From Torreya grandis (lineage: Eukaryota; Streptophyta; Pinopsida; Cupressales; Taxaceae), in NCBI GenBank assembly GCA_037957365.1, contig JARHVA010001472.1, forward strand, positions 1,054,001-1,118,000: DNA of 64,000 nucleotides, written 5' to 3'. Below are positions 22,798 to 33,189 of this stretch, in pieces; position 1 is the stretch's first letter; the number at the start of each line of letters is the position of its first letter. A program made the position numbers and the translations under genes. The notes under the pieces are model-generated. The model was not told the DNA's origin. It did not search any database and saw only the letters and a list, made by a program, of their open reading frames with translations.

Positions 22798-24530
22798 TGT
22801 GTAGGTTTTTTAATTCCATTTTATAATTTTTACTACACATGTATATAACTTGTTTAGGTGTAATATTAAGGTCACTTAGCTATAATAATGAGGTTATTAA
22901 ATTACACATGCACATGTCTAATTTATAGTAAAATTGGTTGGTGTGGATGTATATGTCATTTACCAACCAATGTTGACATTTTTCACATGGTTCTTACTAT
23001 TCATTACAAAATTTTCTCAAGTTCACATTGAAAATTTTTGGTGGCTTTATGTTTCTCTTCTCTTATTTATGTACTTCTCCTCCAAGCTAGTTTTCATTGA
23101 TTTTGAGTACAAGTTGTTATTATGCTCATGTTTGGTTCCTCTTTTAATAAAATAATTTATCTTTTTGAATATTGAGAGCCTAGTGTGTTTTAATCTCACC
23201 AATTATTTATCATGGCCCATTTCGACATATCATGACTCATTTTGACAAAGCTAACCCTATGATGATGAAGCATGACACCTCTATGATTGGATCTGGTCTG
23301 TCCTAGCCATCAAAATTGACAAGATATAAAAATTCATAAGAATATTTATATAACCACATAAATTTCTAATAATTATACTAAGGTTTAAAAAATAATATAT
23401 AAAAGAGGGTTTGAGGATATGGAGTAAGACTAGCTCATAGTATTACTTACTTTCTCTCCAAGCCCTTGGATGACCTCATTTAATGGTGTCTATAATATTT
23501 TGAGTGTTCTAGTTTAGTTTTAGATTTTTTTTTATATTGTGTTTTTTTCATGGTTAGATGGGTTATATAACCCCATTTTTCTCTTAGAACATCATTAGTA
23601 AGTCTTAAGGTATGAAATGCAGTAAAAAAATTCATGGCTAAAATCTTCCGATGGCTATTAATATCAACCTCATGGCCCTAAAACATGGTCTAACTTGATT
23701 TTTTTGCTTTTAAAATAATTTGATTTAATATAATTTTTTTAGTTTTAATCGGTCTCTTAGGGACCTCCCTTCTATCCCTCTATCCATCTAAGAATTTTGG
23801 CCATAAAGTCCCTAAGACCTTCAATGGCTATTAATGGCCTTTGAGTTTAGGACTCAAACTTGCATTTAATTTTAATTTATGTTTTTTTAAAATAATTTTT
23901 TAAACGTGAATTTAAGTTTAGTTTGGGGGTCATTTTTGGACCATTCCCTAATAATCTCTTAGCTCACAAGATCCCTTGACACAACTTGATCCACATGGGC
24001 CTTTACATTTAAATTAATTCATGCCAACCTAGGTGGCCAAGTTATAACATTTTTTACTTGGGAAACATGGGTTCCCAACCTGACTAATCTATGCATAACT
24101 AGCCTAGCCATTTAATTTCTACCAACTTGGTAAATTAAATTCATTATACCCTAAGGCCTTTGTAAATAACACAACCTACCTAGTTGGATTCCTAACCCAA
24201 CTCAATTTCTTACCGACCTAGTTATCCCCTTTACCAAACTCACTTTAATCATCTCATCTTAGGTTAGAATTGAGTTCACTCTCATGTGAATCAATGAGAT
24301 TTACAGATAAGATAAAATTATTTTGCCTTTAAACCATTACCATTGGGATAGGCCACCCAAGTAGCATTATGCTCTGAGATTTGTTATCTATATTGCTTAT
24401 GAAAACTGATAAGTCCCTTAGTTACCATGGCTGACCTATAAAAAAAAATAATAGCTTTCCTAGACACTATCTTGCTCCATATCATGGATTATGTCCAATT
24501 GGATAATAATTATACCCCAAGAACCATTGG
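22798..24530. other. Probable copia LTR, then DNA with no recognised feature
   Basis: The first several hundred bases may be the copia 3' LTR, but no end or duplicate could be identified. The remainder has no coherent gene. Its right end is the insertion site of the young Gag-protease element. Confidence 0.35.
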
Positions 24531-24535
24531 TAGTG
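24531..24535. repeat. Target-site duplication TAGTG, left copy
   Basis: Matches TAGTG at 29385-29389, exactly outside the two LTRs. Confidence 0.9.
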
Positions 24536-24834
24536 TGTCATGTCCCCTTTTTAATTGACATGTTCTGAGTTCATGGTTAGCCTATTATGCAACCTTCGTA
24601 GGCTAATAGGATGGATAGAGGGTCATAATGGAGCTTGGCTTGACTTTGATTCACAGGATTTCTACATTTGATTTTCATTTAGGTTATTTCGGACATATTT
24701 GGCTTGGGCTCCTACTTTTTAGGGATATTTGATATGCAGCGGAGCGCCTTTATTATGGTATGGTTATGTGTGGAATCACTCCCTCATTCACTAGCTTCGA
24801 TCGGTTCGTCGATCCGACATGTATTGAGGGAGAT

Positions 24835-24867
24835 ATTAATATTTGATTGATTTAATCAAATATTAAT
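24835..24867. repeat. Perfect inverted repeat in the 5' LTR U3
   Basis: ATTAATATTTGATT, 5-base loop GATTT, then its exact complement. The same structure is at 28430-28462 in the 3' LTR. It lies about 80-110 bp upstream of the TATA-like box. Confidence 0.9.
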
Positions 24868-24943
24868 TATTTAGCCTATTTTTAATTAAAAACCCTAATT
24901 CTAATTTAAGAAACCCTAATTAGGGCAAGCACATCTTTTTGAG

Positions 24944-24952
24944 GGTATAAGG
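24944..24952 (+). promoter_or_regulatory. Putative LTR TATA box
   Basis: GGGTATAAGGG is the only good TATA-like site in the first half of the LTR. If used, U3 is about 0.44 kb and the R-U5 part about 0.8 kb. The same site is in the 3' LTR. Confidence 0.45.
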
Positions 24953-25334
24953 GTTTCTCATGGAGGCCATTGTTCATTAGCCATTGATTATTGATATTGA
25001 TTTTGAGAATTTCTTCTGTGAAGACTGAGCCTAGGGTTCAAGGATTCCATTTGCATTGGAGAACGTTCCCTCTTCAGTGTGTGCAATTAAGAGGCTGTGG
25101 AATATCAGCTGATCTATTGCCAAAGTGTGAGATAGCTTCATCCAGAAGTTATCACAGAATTTCAGGTTTGAGAGATAACTTCACACAGAAGTTATTTCTT
25201 TATTCTTGTTTTGATTCAATAAATTATACAGCTAGAGATCTTCTATGCTAGAAACGTATATTTCAGATCAGGGGTTGAAAACAGGGAAGTTGTGCTTAAT
25301 TGGCAGCCGTACAAAGTCCGTACAGGTCTGTCCA

Positions 25335-25470
25335 GGAACCGACTTCAGTAGACAGAGGGTTTTCAGTGACCGACATCGGTCGACTGAAGACCAATGTCGG
25401 CAGAAAGCCGACCGACAGAGACCAACGTCGGTGAGATATCGACCGACGACGGTGACTGTGTGTCGACACA
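25335..25470 (+). repeat. CpG-rich minisatellite of GACCGACGTCGG-like units in the LTR
   Basis: At least four variants of a palindromic unit occur in about 100 bp: GACCGACATCGG, GACCAATGTCGG, GACCAACGTCGG and GACCGACGACGG. Differences from the 3' LTR copy are mostly CG to CA or TG, as expected from deamination of methylated cytosine, plus one 10-bp gap at about 25330. Several units contain the RCCGAC core known as the DRE/CRT site of DREB/CBF factors. The region would lie downstream of the TATA box, so a promoter role is uncertain. Confidence 0.75.
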
Positions 25471-25726
25471 GAAGGGCCGAGACCTTCCAGAATTCAATTT
25501 TCACTTCTAGTTTTGATAAGCCAGGGTTTTTAAGACTGTATTTCATATTTATATGCATAAGGAAGGACTAAAATTGCAATAGTTTAGAAGGACAAGTGAT
25601 AAGATTTGTAATTTACTATTAAGAGACTATATTATTGTGATCATTCTGAATTTATTCAACAGAAGTTATATCTTGTTCAGAGTTTCTTGTGTTGCTATAT
25701 TTCCTATTTTGGAGGGGATATTACAG

Positions 25727-25738
25727 TGGTATCAGAGC
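25727..25738 (+). other. Extra PBS-like motif inside the 5' LTR end
   Basis: TGGTATCAGAGC, preceded by ATTACAG, exactly as at the true PBS 54 bp downstream. The 3' LTR has it too (29332-29343), so it is part of the LTR. Confidence 0.9.
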
Positions 25739-25780
25739 TTTTGTGCAGATAAAGGAGCCCCTAAGTAAGGGACATTACAG

Positions 25781-25793
25781 TGGTATCAGAGCT
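25781..25793 (+). other. Primer-binding site (initiator-Met tRNA)
   Basis: TGGTATCAGAGCT, one base after the LTR end. The sequence TGGTATCAGAGC is the well-known complement of the 3' end of plant initiator-Met tRNA and is used by many plant LTR elements. Confidence 0.92.
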
Positions 25794-25918
25794 AAATCCT
25801 GCCAGCCTGAGGGTGTATAGATCTTATGCAGCCACAAGAGTTGGGACCACACAAGTATAACACACGCAGCCGAGCCTTGCTTGAAGGTACTCAGGTGTTA
25901 GATTAGCCACCAACCATC

Positions 25919-26836
25919 ATGAGTGATAGACGTGAGGGCAGCCCACCCAGGGGCCACAGGTATGATGCTGATCAGGGCACCAGAGAATTTCAGCGTGCTA
26001 TGATGACAAGCCAACATCAGATGGCTCAGACACTACAGGCACTTATGACTATGATAGAGAGAATGAACACACCTAATGGACAGAACAGGGACCAAAGAGA
26101 TGACAGGAGTGCTACGGTTAATCAGAGGCCACAACGGACTCACTCCAGAATAGTTGATAGACCTACAGGTCCTACTTTTGTTCCAGAAGAACCAGAGGCA
26201 CCAGTAGAGGAAGCAGGGAATAACCCATTTGCAGATGTTTACATGGCTGCAAATGATGAGTGGGACTTATTACCCCTTCATGTCCAAGAGAGGATGACCT
26301 TTGATCATTTTTTCAATCTTAGGAGAGAGCACTACAGATTGGTTAGACAGGACAGGAAGCCTAGAGTTCAATTCAGTGAGCTGCAGAAGGCTACTGGTAA
26401 GCTTTCTTTGACTATTTTTTACGGCAGCGGTAAGATGATAGCTCAAGTTTGGGTTCATAAGCTTGACACCTTTTTGGCATTGAGACCAATGTCAGAGATA
26501 GATGCCATCAAATACGCCACTTTACACTTGGATGGAGTAGCACATGATTGGTGGTACCATGGTATGGTAACACTTCAACATAATCAGGTAACAGAGTACC
26601 AGGACTTTGTGGATAGATTGGTTGAGCGGTTTGACAGGAGAGATCCCGAGGTTTACTTCCGAGATCTGGCACAGTTGAGACAAACAGGTAGCTTGGAGTC
26701 CTTCATTGGTGAGTTTCAGAGATTGGCAGTCATGGTACCCAATATTTCAGAGCGTAGATTGGTAGTTCTCTTCATAGAGGGATTGACAGAGCCATTGAGG
26801 GGTTGGATCAAAGCCCTTGATCCTCCTTCATTATAG
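25919..26836 (+). CDS. Gag capsid ORF, ending at an in-frame TAG
   Basis: 305 codons. The N-terminus is polar (HQMAQTLQALMTMIERMN, then QNRDQRDD). The capsid domain (Retrotrans_gag type) runs from about residue 140. It shows the usual opening with YGSG, then LDTFLALRPM, ATLHLDGVAHDWWYHG, FVDRLVERFDRRDP, LRQTGSLESFIGEFQRL and LFIEGLTEPLRGWI. Gag would form the particle that packages element RNA. The start at 25919 follows the PBS by 126 bases and is the first long-frame ATG. The TAG at 26834 is in frame with the following protease ORF; a one-base change from a Gln codon is the simplest explanation, and regulated readthrough is the alternative. Confidence 0.9.
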   Translation: MSDRREGSPPRGHRYDADQGTREFQRAMMTSQHQMAQTLQALMTMIERMNTPNGQNRDQRDDRSATVNQRPQRTHSRIVDRPTGPTFVPEEPEAPVEEAGNNPFADVYMAANDEWDLLPLHVQERMTFDHFFNLRREHYRLVRQDRKPRVQFSELQKATGKLSLTIFYGSGKMIAQVWVHKLDTFLALRPMSEIDAIKYATLHLDGVAHDWWYHGMVTLQHNQVTEYQDFVDRLVERFDRRDPEVYFRDLAQLRQTGSLESFIGEFQRLAVMVPNISERRLVVLFIEGLTEPLRGWIKALDPPSL

Positions 26837-26842
26837 GTAGCT

Positions 26843-28153
26843 ATGAAGAAGGCACGTGATATGGAGATGGCAGCCCCATCCAATAAATTTAACGCCAGAG
26901 GTACTTCTTCTAGAGACCATAAGCACTCCCACGGGGATACAGAGAGACCAGATTCTAACATAGATAAATCCGGGGTTAAAAATGATTCAAAAGCCAATCA
27001 GGCAGCACCACCTTTGGATCGTGAGGCGCTTAATGATTTACGCAGGAAGAAGCTTTGCTTCTACTGCAAAGGACCATATGATACCCATCACGATTGTCCT
27101 TTGAGGCCTAAGGGCAAGGCAAATCGTATGATGTGGGTATACTATGAGGATTTAGATTTTGAGGATTCTGAGCAGCAGAACAATTTTGAGGGGATAGAGG
27201 CAAAGGCTTCAGGGCCTAATGTAGAAGCAGAGTTAGAGCTTCACATTCAGGAGGCACGCATATCTAGTATTCAGTCAGATGAGTCATTCAGACTCTGTGG
27301 AGTTTTGGCAGGGCAGAAGGTTATCACCCTTCTTGATACAGGAGCCACACATAATTTCATAGATGCTAGATTTGTGGAGAAGCATGGGTTCACTACCATA
27401 GACTTTGAGGGCATCAGTGTCAAGGTAGCCGATGGTCACACTCTTAAGTGTGAGCGTATGATTAGAGACCTCCCATTGCGCTTGAACAATTATGAGTTCA
27501 AGGCTGATTATTATGTGGTAAACATGGGGGATATTGACTTAGTCTTGGGTATGAAGTGGCTTCATTCATTTGAAGAAGTTACTCTTCATCTCAAGGACAT
27601 GGAGGTTCTCTTTGATGTTGATGGGAAGACACACATTCTTAAGGCAATACGGGGCAGCAGCTTCAGATATATGTTTTTTCATCGGATGGAGGTACCTATA
27701 CCACATGACATGATAGAGAGCGATGATGAGTGCACATTGGCACCAACACAGGAGAGGTATGAGGATGAGCTTGGTCTTGAGGTGACTTCAGTTCAGGAGT
27801 TGTCACATGTGGTGAGGACTCAACTTTCTGTTACAGTCGGGTCACAGGTTGATGATGATATGACTATTTCTAGTCTTCACTATCCAGTTTCAGATATTAT
27901 TCAGGTAAGGAGTTTGCTTGCTGATTTCCATTTATGGATTGGATGTTGGAGTGCTTATCTTAGTACTAGAGATGATGTGACACCATTACATGAGAGTTGG
28001 GATGGACATGGCATGGGGGTCGTGTTAATTGACAGTGGTGGAGATCAAAACTATATTTGGGATCCAGGTGGATTGATTGATTTGTCATTCAGTGATTGCT
28101 TGAGGGCAAGCAATTTCAGGAGGGGCAGATTGTCATGTCCCCTTTTTAATTGA
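26843..28153 (+). CDS. Gag nucleocapsid plus aspartic protease ORF
   Basis: Same frame as the upstream gag, two codons past its TAG, so both were probably one Gag-Pro protein. Residues 1-70 are a polar linker. A knuckle CFYCKGPYDTHHDC follows at about residues 72-85 (C-x2-C-x7-H-x-C, a variant known in gypsy Gag). The retropepsin comes at about residues 155-270: CGVLAGQKVITLLDTGATHN has the D-T-G-A active site, and DIDLVLGMKWLHSF the conserved C-terminal motif. After it comes about 150 residues without a named domain and no RT start. The frame ends 20 bases inside the 3' LTR. No other stop interrupts it, which fits a recent insertion. Confidence 0.9.
   Translation: MKKARDMEMAAPSNKFNARGTSSRDHKHSHGDTERPDSNIDKSGVKNDSKANQAAPPLDREALNDLRRKKLCFYCKGPYDTHHDCPLRPKGKANRMMWVYYEDLDFEDSEQQNNFEGIEAKASGPNVEAELELHIQEARISSIQSDESFRLCGVLAGQKVITLLDTGATHNFIDARFVEKHGFTTIDFEGISVKVADGHTLKCERMIRDLPLRLNNYEFKADYYVVNMGDIDLVLGMKWLHSFEEVTLHLKDMEVLFDVDGKTHILKAIRGSSFRYMFFHRMEVPIPHDMIESDDECTLAPTQERYEDELGLEVTSVQELSHVVRTQLSVTVGSQVDDDMTISSLHYPVSDIIQVRSLLADFHLWIGCWSAYLSTRDDVTPLHESWDGHGMGVVLIDSGGDQNYIWDPGGLIDLSFSDCLRASNFRRGRLSCPLFN
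28118..28130 (+). other. Polypurine tract
   Basis: AGGAGGGGCAGAT directly precedes the 3' LTR, the expected primer for plus-strand DNA synthesis. Confidence 0.9.
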
Positions 28154-29384
28154 CATGTTCTGAGTTCATGGTTAGCCTATTATGCGACCTTTGTAGGCTA
28201 ATAGGATGGATAGAGGGTCATAATGGAGCTTGGCTTGACTTTGATTCACAGGATTTCTACATTTGATTTTCATTCAAGTTATTTCAGACATATTTGGCCT
28301 GGGCTCCTACTTTTTAGGGATATTTGATATGCAGTAGAGCGCCTTTATTATGGTATGGTTATGTGCGGAATCACTCCCTGATTCACTAGCTTCGATCGGT
28401 TCATCGATCCGACATGTATTGAGGGAGATATTAATATTTGATTGATTTAATCAAATATTAATTATTTAGCCTATTTTTAATTAGAAACCCTAATTCTAAT
28501 TTAAGAAACCCTAATTAGGGCAAGCACATCTTTTTGAGGGTATAAGGGTTTCTCATGGAGGCCATTGTTCATTAGCCATTGATTATTGATATTGATTTTG
28601 AGAATTTCTTCTGTGAAGACTGAGCCTAGGGTTCAAGGATTCCATTTGCATTGGAGAACGTTCCCTCTTCAGTGTGTGCAATTAAGAGGCTGTGGAATAT
28701 CAGCTGATCTATTGCCAAAGTGTGAGATAGCTTCATCCAGAAGTTATCACAGAATTTCAGGTTTGAGAGATAACTTCACACAGAAGTTATTTCTTTATTC
28801 TTGTTTTGATTCAATAAATTATACAGCTAGAGATCTTCTGTGCTAGAAACGTATATTTCAGATCAGGGGTTGAAAACAGGGAAGTTGTGCTTAATTGGCA
28901 GCCGTACAAAGTCCGTACAGGTCCGTACTGATCAGTGCAGGAACCGACTTCGACAGACAGAGGGTTTTCAGTGACCGACATCGGTCGACTGAAGACTGAC
29001 GTCGACAGAAAGCCGACCGACAGAGACCGACGTCGGCGAGATATCGACCGACGACGGCGACTGTGTGTCGACACAGAAGGGCCGAGACCTTCCAGAATTC
29101 AATTTTCACTTCTAGGTTTGATAAGCCAGGGTTTTTAAGACTGTATTTCATATTTATATGCATAAGGAAGGACTGCAATTGCAATAGTTTAAAAGGACAA
29201 GTGATAAGATTTGTAATTTGCTATTAAGAGACTATATTATTGTGATCATTCTAAATTTATTCAACAGAAGTTATATCTTGTTCAGAGTTTTTTGTGTTGC
29301 TATATTTCCTATTTTGGAGGGGATATTACAGTGGTATCAGAGCTTTTGTGCAGATAAAGGAGCCCCTAAGTAAGGGACATTACA
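28131..29384 (+). repeat. 3' LTR of the Gag-protease element
   Basis: 1254 bp, the same as the 5' LTR apart from about 30 substitutions and a 10-bp insertion at about 28930. It includes the hairpin (28430-28462), the 86-codon frame (28586-28846), the CpG-rich repeat, and the internal PBS-like motif (29332-29343). Confidence 0.95.
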
Positions 29385-29389
29385 TAGTG
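29385..29389. repeat. Target-site duplication TAGTG, right copy
   Basis: Matches 24531-24535. Confidence 0.9.
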
Positions 29390-30167
29390 ACACTAATTTT
29401 CCCAGGATACTAAGGCCTTGATCACACTCCTACACCACACTCTAGCCTTAAAAAAAGTGTCAAATTAGCGTTTGGTCAAGCCCTTACAAAATATTTAATC
29501 TATATAAGACTAATTTACCCTTTTTGGCACTTTTAGTGCTGCTTAAACCAAGGCTCCACTAACACTCCACTTAGGAGCCATTGATGTGTTTCCAACTACC
29601 TCACCACTTTGTTAATTATTTTTAATCGAGTCATAGCCAATTTTTTAAGCATTGAAATATCTTAGTGCAAGCTTAATATTCAACCTAACTTAGTTGCTTC
29701 TAACTTAGTTTGATATTGATCTTGGTTTATATAGCTCTCTTCATCTCAAGCATCTCAATTTTTGCATTCAAATCACCCTAGGTGTAAATTAGAGATTGTT
29801 TTGTTTAATTTTACTAAACTCATTATGTTTCCTAAGTAAGTGACTATGTGCTTAACTAGGCTGATTAAAACACTATGTCACCTAGGTCCTCAGGATCATG
29901 CCCATCCATATGCCCTTGAACTTATACTTAAATTGAGCTAGTCATTCAACTTGTGAAGCTTGTCCATATAATAGTTGAAGTTACACAATAAATTGGTTTG
30001 CAAACCAAGTCATATCTTGATTCAATTTCCTTGACTTGACTTGACTTGGTTTCTTGAACTGAGCTTAGTTATTTCATTTAATTTTCTTGAGATCTTAGGC
30101 CTAAGCTCTTTCCCCCCTCAATATAGCACTTTTTAGATTGGGTTTCTAGCTACCCCACTACATTTAA
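29390..30167. other. No gene seen
   Basis: Right flank of the insertion. AT-rich, with some tandem CTTGA-type short repeats near 30030, and no coherent frame. Confidence 0.5.
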
Positions 30168-31113
30168 TAATTTTTTTTACCATTTAAAATATGAAAACCA
30201 CCTATAATTTTTTTTGGAAAATTTTATAATATTAAGATGACCATAATTTATTGATATAATTTGATTTTAGGATGTATAAAAAACATGATATCAGAACAAT
30301 ACCTTATTAGGATTTAATTTATGCAATCATAAAGATAAATTTATAATACATTATATAATCAAATGATCATTCAACCTTCCCATTACTTTAGACATGGTCA
30401 TAATATATACTTTAACTCTTTTCTTATATAGGAGATTCACATAAATACATAACATTAAAAATACTACTTCCTTTATAGAGAGGATGCAAGGGTATGAATA
30501 CCTCAAACTTACAATTAAAGAGCTTATCAAAAAATTTCAATTTATTTCTATAATAAAATTACATATTTGTAAGACACACACAACAACATAAGATAATTTA
30601 ATAGGTGTTCCATGCATATTGAGCTCTAATAAGCTCCTACCACATTTGTTTTTTGCTATTTAAAATACGAGAACTAATTTCAAATGTTTCAAAAAATCTT
30701 AGAATATTAAAATGACTATAATTTATTGATATAATTTGATTTAGGACGTATAAATGATACAATACCAAAACAACACCTTAATAAGATTTAATTTGTGCAA
30801 GCATAAAGGCAACTTTATAATGTAATAAATAATCAAATGTTTGTTCAACCTTCCCATTATTTTACATATGATCATAATATATACTTTAAAACTTTTATTA
30901 CATAGGATATTCAAACAAATACATAACATTAAAAATGCTAAGTCTTTTACAAAGAGGATACAAGGGTACAAATACCTCAAACTTATAATGAAAGAGCTTA
31001 TTACAATCTTCCAAATTCTTGCTATAATAAAATTACATATTTTTAAGACATAAAAAACCACATAAGATAATTTAATAGGCGTTCCAAGCATTTTGAGACT
31101 AATAAACTCCTAC
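30168..31113. repeat. Tandem duplication, 473-bp unit, two copies
   Basis: Unit 1 is about 30168-30640 and unit 2 about 30641-31113. Both contain TTTATTGATATAATTTGATTT, TTCAACCTTCCCATTA, ACATAACATTAAAAAT, CTATAATAAAATTACATATTT and CATAAGATAATTTAATAGG in the same order and spacing. Identity is roughly 80-85% by eye. Neither unit has a coherent frame, so the source of the repeat is unknown. Confidence 0.92.
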
Positions 31114-33189
31114 AAGTAAACTCCATAAGTGCCCAAACTGACCAATGCAAGGAGGGGCTCACCTCCCAATGTTTTACAATTATTATGTAGGAGATGCTAG
31201 GCACATTAAAATCAATAAATCCAACCAATGTCAAGTGTAGTAAAATAAAATAAAGGGTAAAACAACCAATAAGAGAAGAGGATGTAGGATATCTCAACTA
31301 ACCTCTAAACTTAACCCAAAAGTCTTACATCCTTTCTTTTTATTTCAAGCCAAAATAAAAGCAACAACAAAAACATAAACAAGGTCTTAATAATAAATAA
31401 ATACCATTAAAAAGGAGAGGTAAAACCTCATGAACATATAATAAACATGTGTATACTTTCAATTTCCCTTTTCATAGCAAAAGGACATACATTCATAGTT
31501 GGACATATTAAGGCATGCATACAACAATTCATCAAATCCAATATAGGGGTAAATAGTTTCAAACCCAATTGGAGAGAGGGCAGGATGGACTTAATAAATT
31601 TATCAATAAGTTTCCATCTGAACCCTATGGATTGTGCAAACAAGTAAGAAAACATACATGAGTCTAAGCCTCAACTCTCGTATACATATAAAGAAAGTTG
31701 GCCTAAAGTGGGTAACACTACTTTGCCATTTAAATTAATTTTACCTTAGAAAAAATAGCCCAAAAAATTATATTAATAACCTTAAATCACACTTGATAAG
31801 GATACAAAAAAACTCCTTAGGAATTAATTATTCCCAACAAAATAAGGAGGTTGCAAGTCACAAAAGCCTTCCCAACCCATCTAAAATTTCATTTTAAAAT
31901 TAATAGAATGACATAAAAAATATAAACAAATACATGGAAAGAAAGGATTTCCATTTTATATTCCTACCTTAAGTTTACCTCTTGAATAATATCTCTAACT
32001 CTTCCCAAATCTTCACTCTCATCCTAGTCCAAACTTCAAGCCACCAAAGTTAGTTACGAGCAAACTAGATCTAAAATGGAAAAAATCAAGAGAGAAATCC
32101 CCAAAAAGATTGAACTCTAAATAATTAAATAAATGAATATCTAAATCTCACCCAATAAGAAATTTAAACACCTCCCCAAATATTTGCTTTGTAAATCTTC
32201 CACATATTAACTTGTTATAATTTAAATTTTATCTTCTTCCATCTCGCATAGGTACCATGCCCCTCTTCTAACATTATTTAATTCATCTCTATCCAATAAA
32301 TTAAAGAGGTACTTGACCCTTCCAAAGTATCTGACATATCCTAAATATATTATCCATCCAACTATAAAGATAATAAACTCAATTCTAAACCTAAAAAGTC
32401 AAAACTTGTCCTCTACACCTTCATAAATAACCTCTATCTCTCCATATATGTTTAAAAGTTGACATATATCAATGAGTTAATCCACACATTGACTTGGTCT
32501 TCTATAAAATCCTATACCCTTAATGGCTAAGGTGGAAAGATGTTGGAATAATAGTATAGGTGCCAATTAGATAATTTAGAGGAAGGGTATACTAGATCAT
32601 AACTATTCATAATTACAAGTTTAAATAGAAATAATATAATAAATTAGTTTAACATTGGTTAACCTATGCTTAGTGTAGTTCAAAAACCCTTCACTTGGAA
32701 GTTCCTTCCACTAGCACATTCAATTCACACATCAAAATGGTCTATCCCAATAGTAGTCAAAGTACTTATATGATGAGATACCATAAACAATTAATAAAAA
32801 AACATACACAATACATTAAAATTTTCAATAAAAATATATAATTATTTATAATTCTAATATCTAGACTAAGAAATAATTAAACTAAATAATAATAAGTACA
32901 TTGGTACCCATATACCAAATCATAAAGATGTAAATACTAGCTCAACTAGAGGACATCACATACATACTCCAAAAAATGTCTATGCACTAATAATAATAGT
33001 AATGAAACTTAAGATTCAAAGAACATGATTAATAGTCCATCAAATAGTAAATGCACAATGTATAATGGAATAAATATAAACTATGTAAAAATTGGGCCTC
33101 ACATGTGTATATTTATCACATATTTTTCATCACATTAATTTGAATAGTATGTTTTTCTATATTAGTGAAAACATTTTCATTTGACTATC
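31114..33189. other. No gene seen
   Basis: AT-rich DNA without a coherent frame, LTR end, PBS or clear repeat. It may hold old unidentified element sequence. Confidence 0.45.

Larger units (their letters stand above)
24536..25779 (+). repeat. 5' LTR of the Gag-protease element
   Basis: 1244 bp, starting TGTCATGTCCCC and ending GGGACATTACA. It contains a perfect 14-bp-arm hairpin (24835-24867), a TATA-like box near 24944, a 355-bp segment (about 24893-25243) identical to the 3' LTR, and a CpG-rich repeat (about 25335-25470) where most LTR differences lie. The final 53 bp contain an extra copy of the PBS motif. An 86-codon open frame at 24991-25251 is present unchanged in both LTRs; its coding status is unknown. 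Confidence 0.95.
24536..29384 (+). mobile_element. Complete non-autonomous Ty3/gypsy element encoding Gag and protease only
   Basis: Total 4849 bp. The 5' LTR is 24536-25779, the 3' LTR is 28131-29384, and both run TG...CA. A 5-bp TSD (TAGTG) flanks it. The PBS at 25781 is complementary to the plant initiator-Met tRNA 3' end, and a PPT lies at 28118-28130. The 2.35-kb interior holds gag, a knuckle and protease, with no RT, RNase H or integrase. That is the plan of terminal-repeat Gag (TR-GAG) non-autonomous elements, which would need enzymes from a relative. LTRs differ by about 30 substitutions and one 10-bp indel by eye, so this is the youngest insertion in the window. Confidence 0.93.

Noticed and set aside
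24887..24930. AAACCCTAA-like telomere-type units
   Set aside because: Only two scattered units inside the LTR; no telomeric array.
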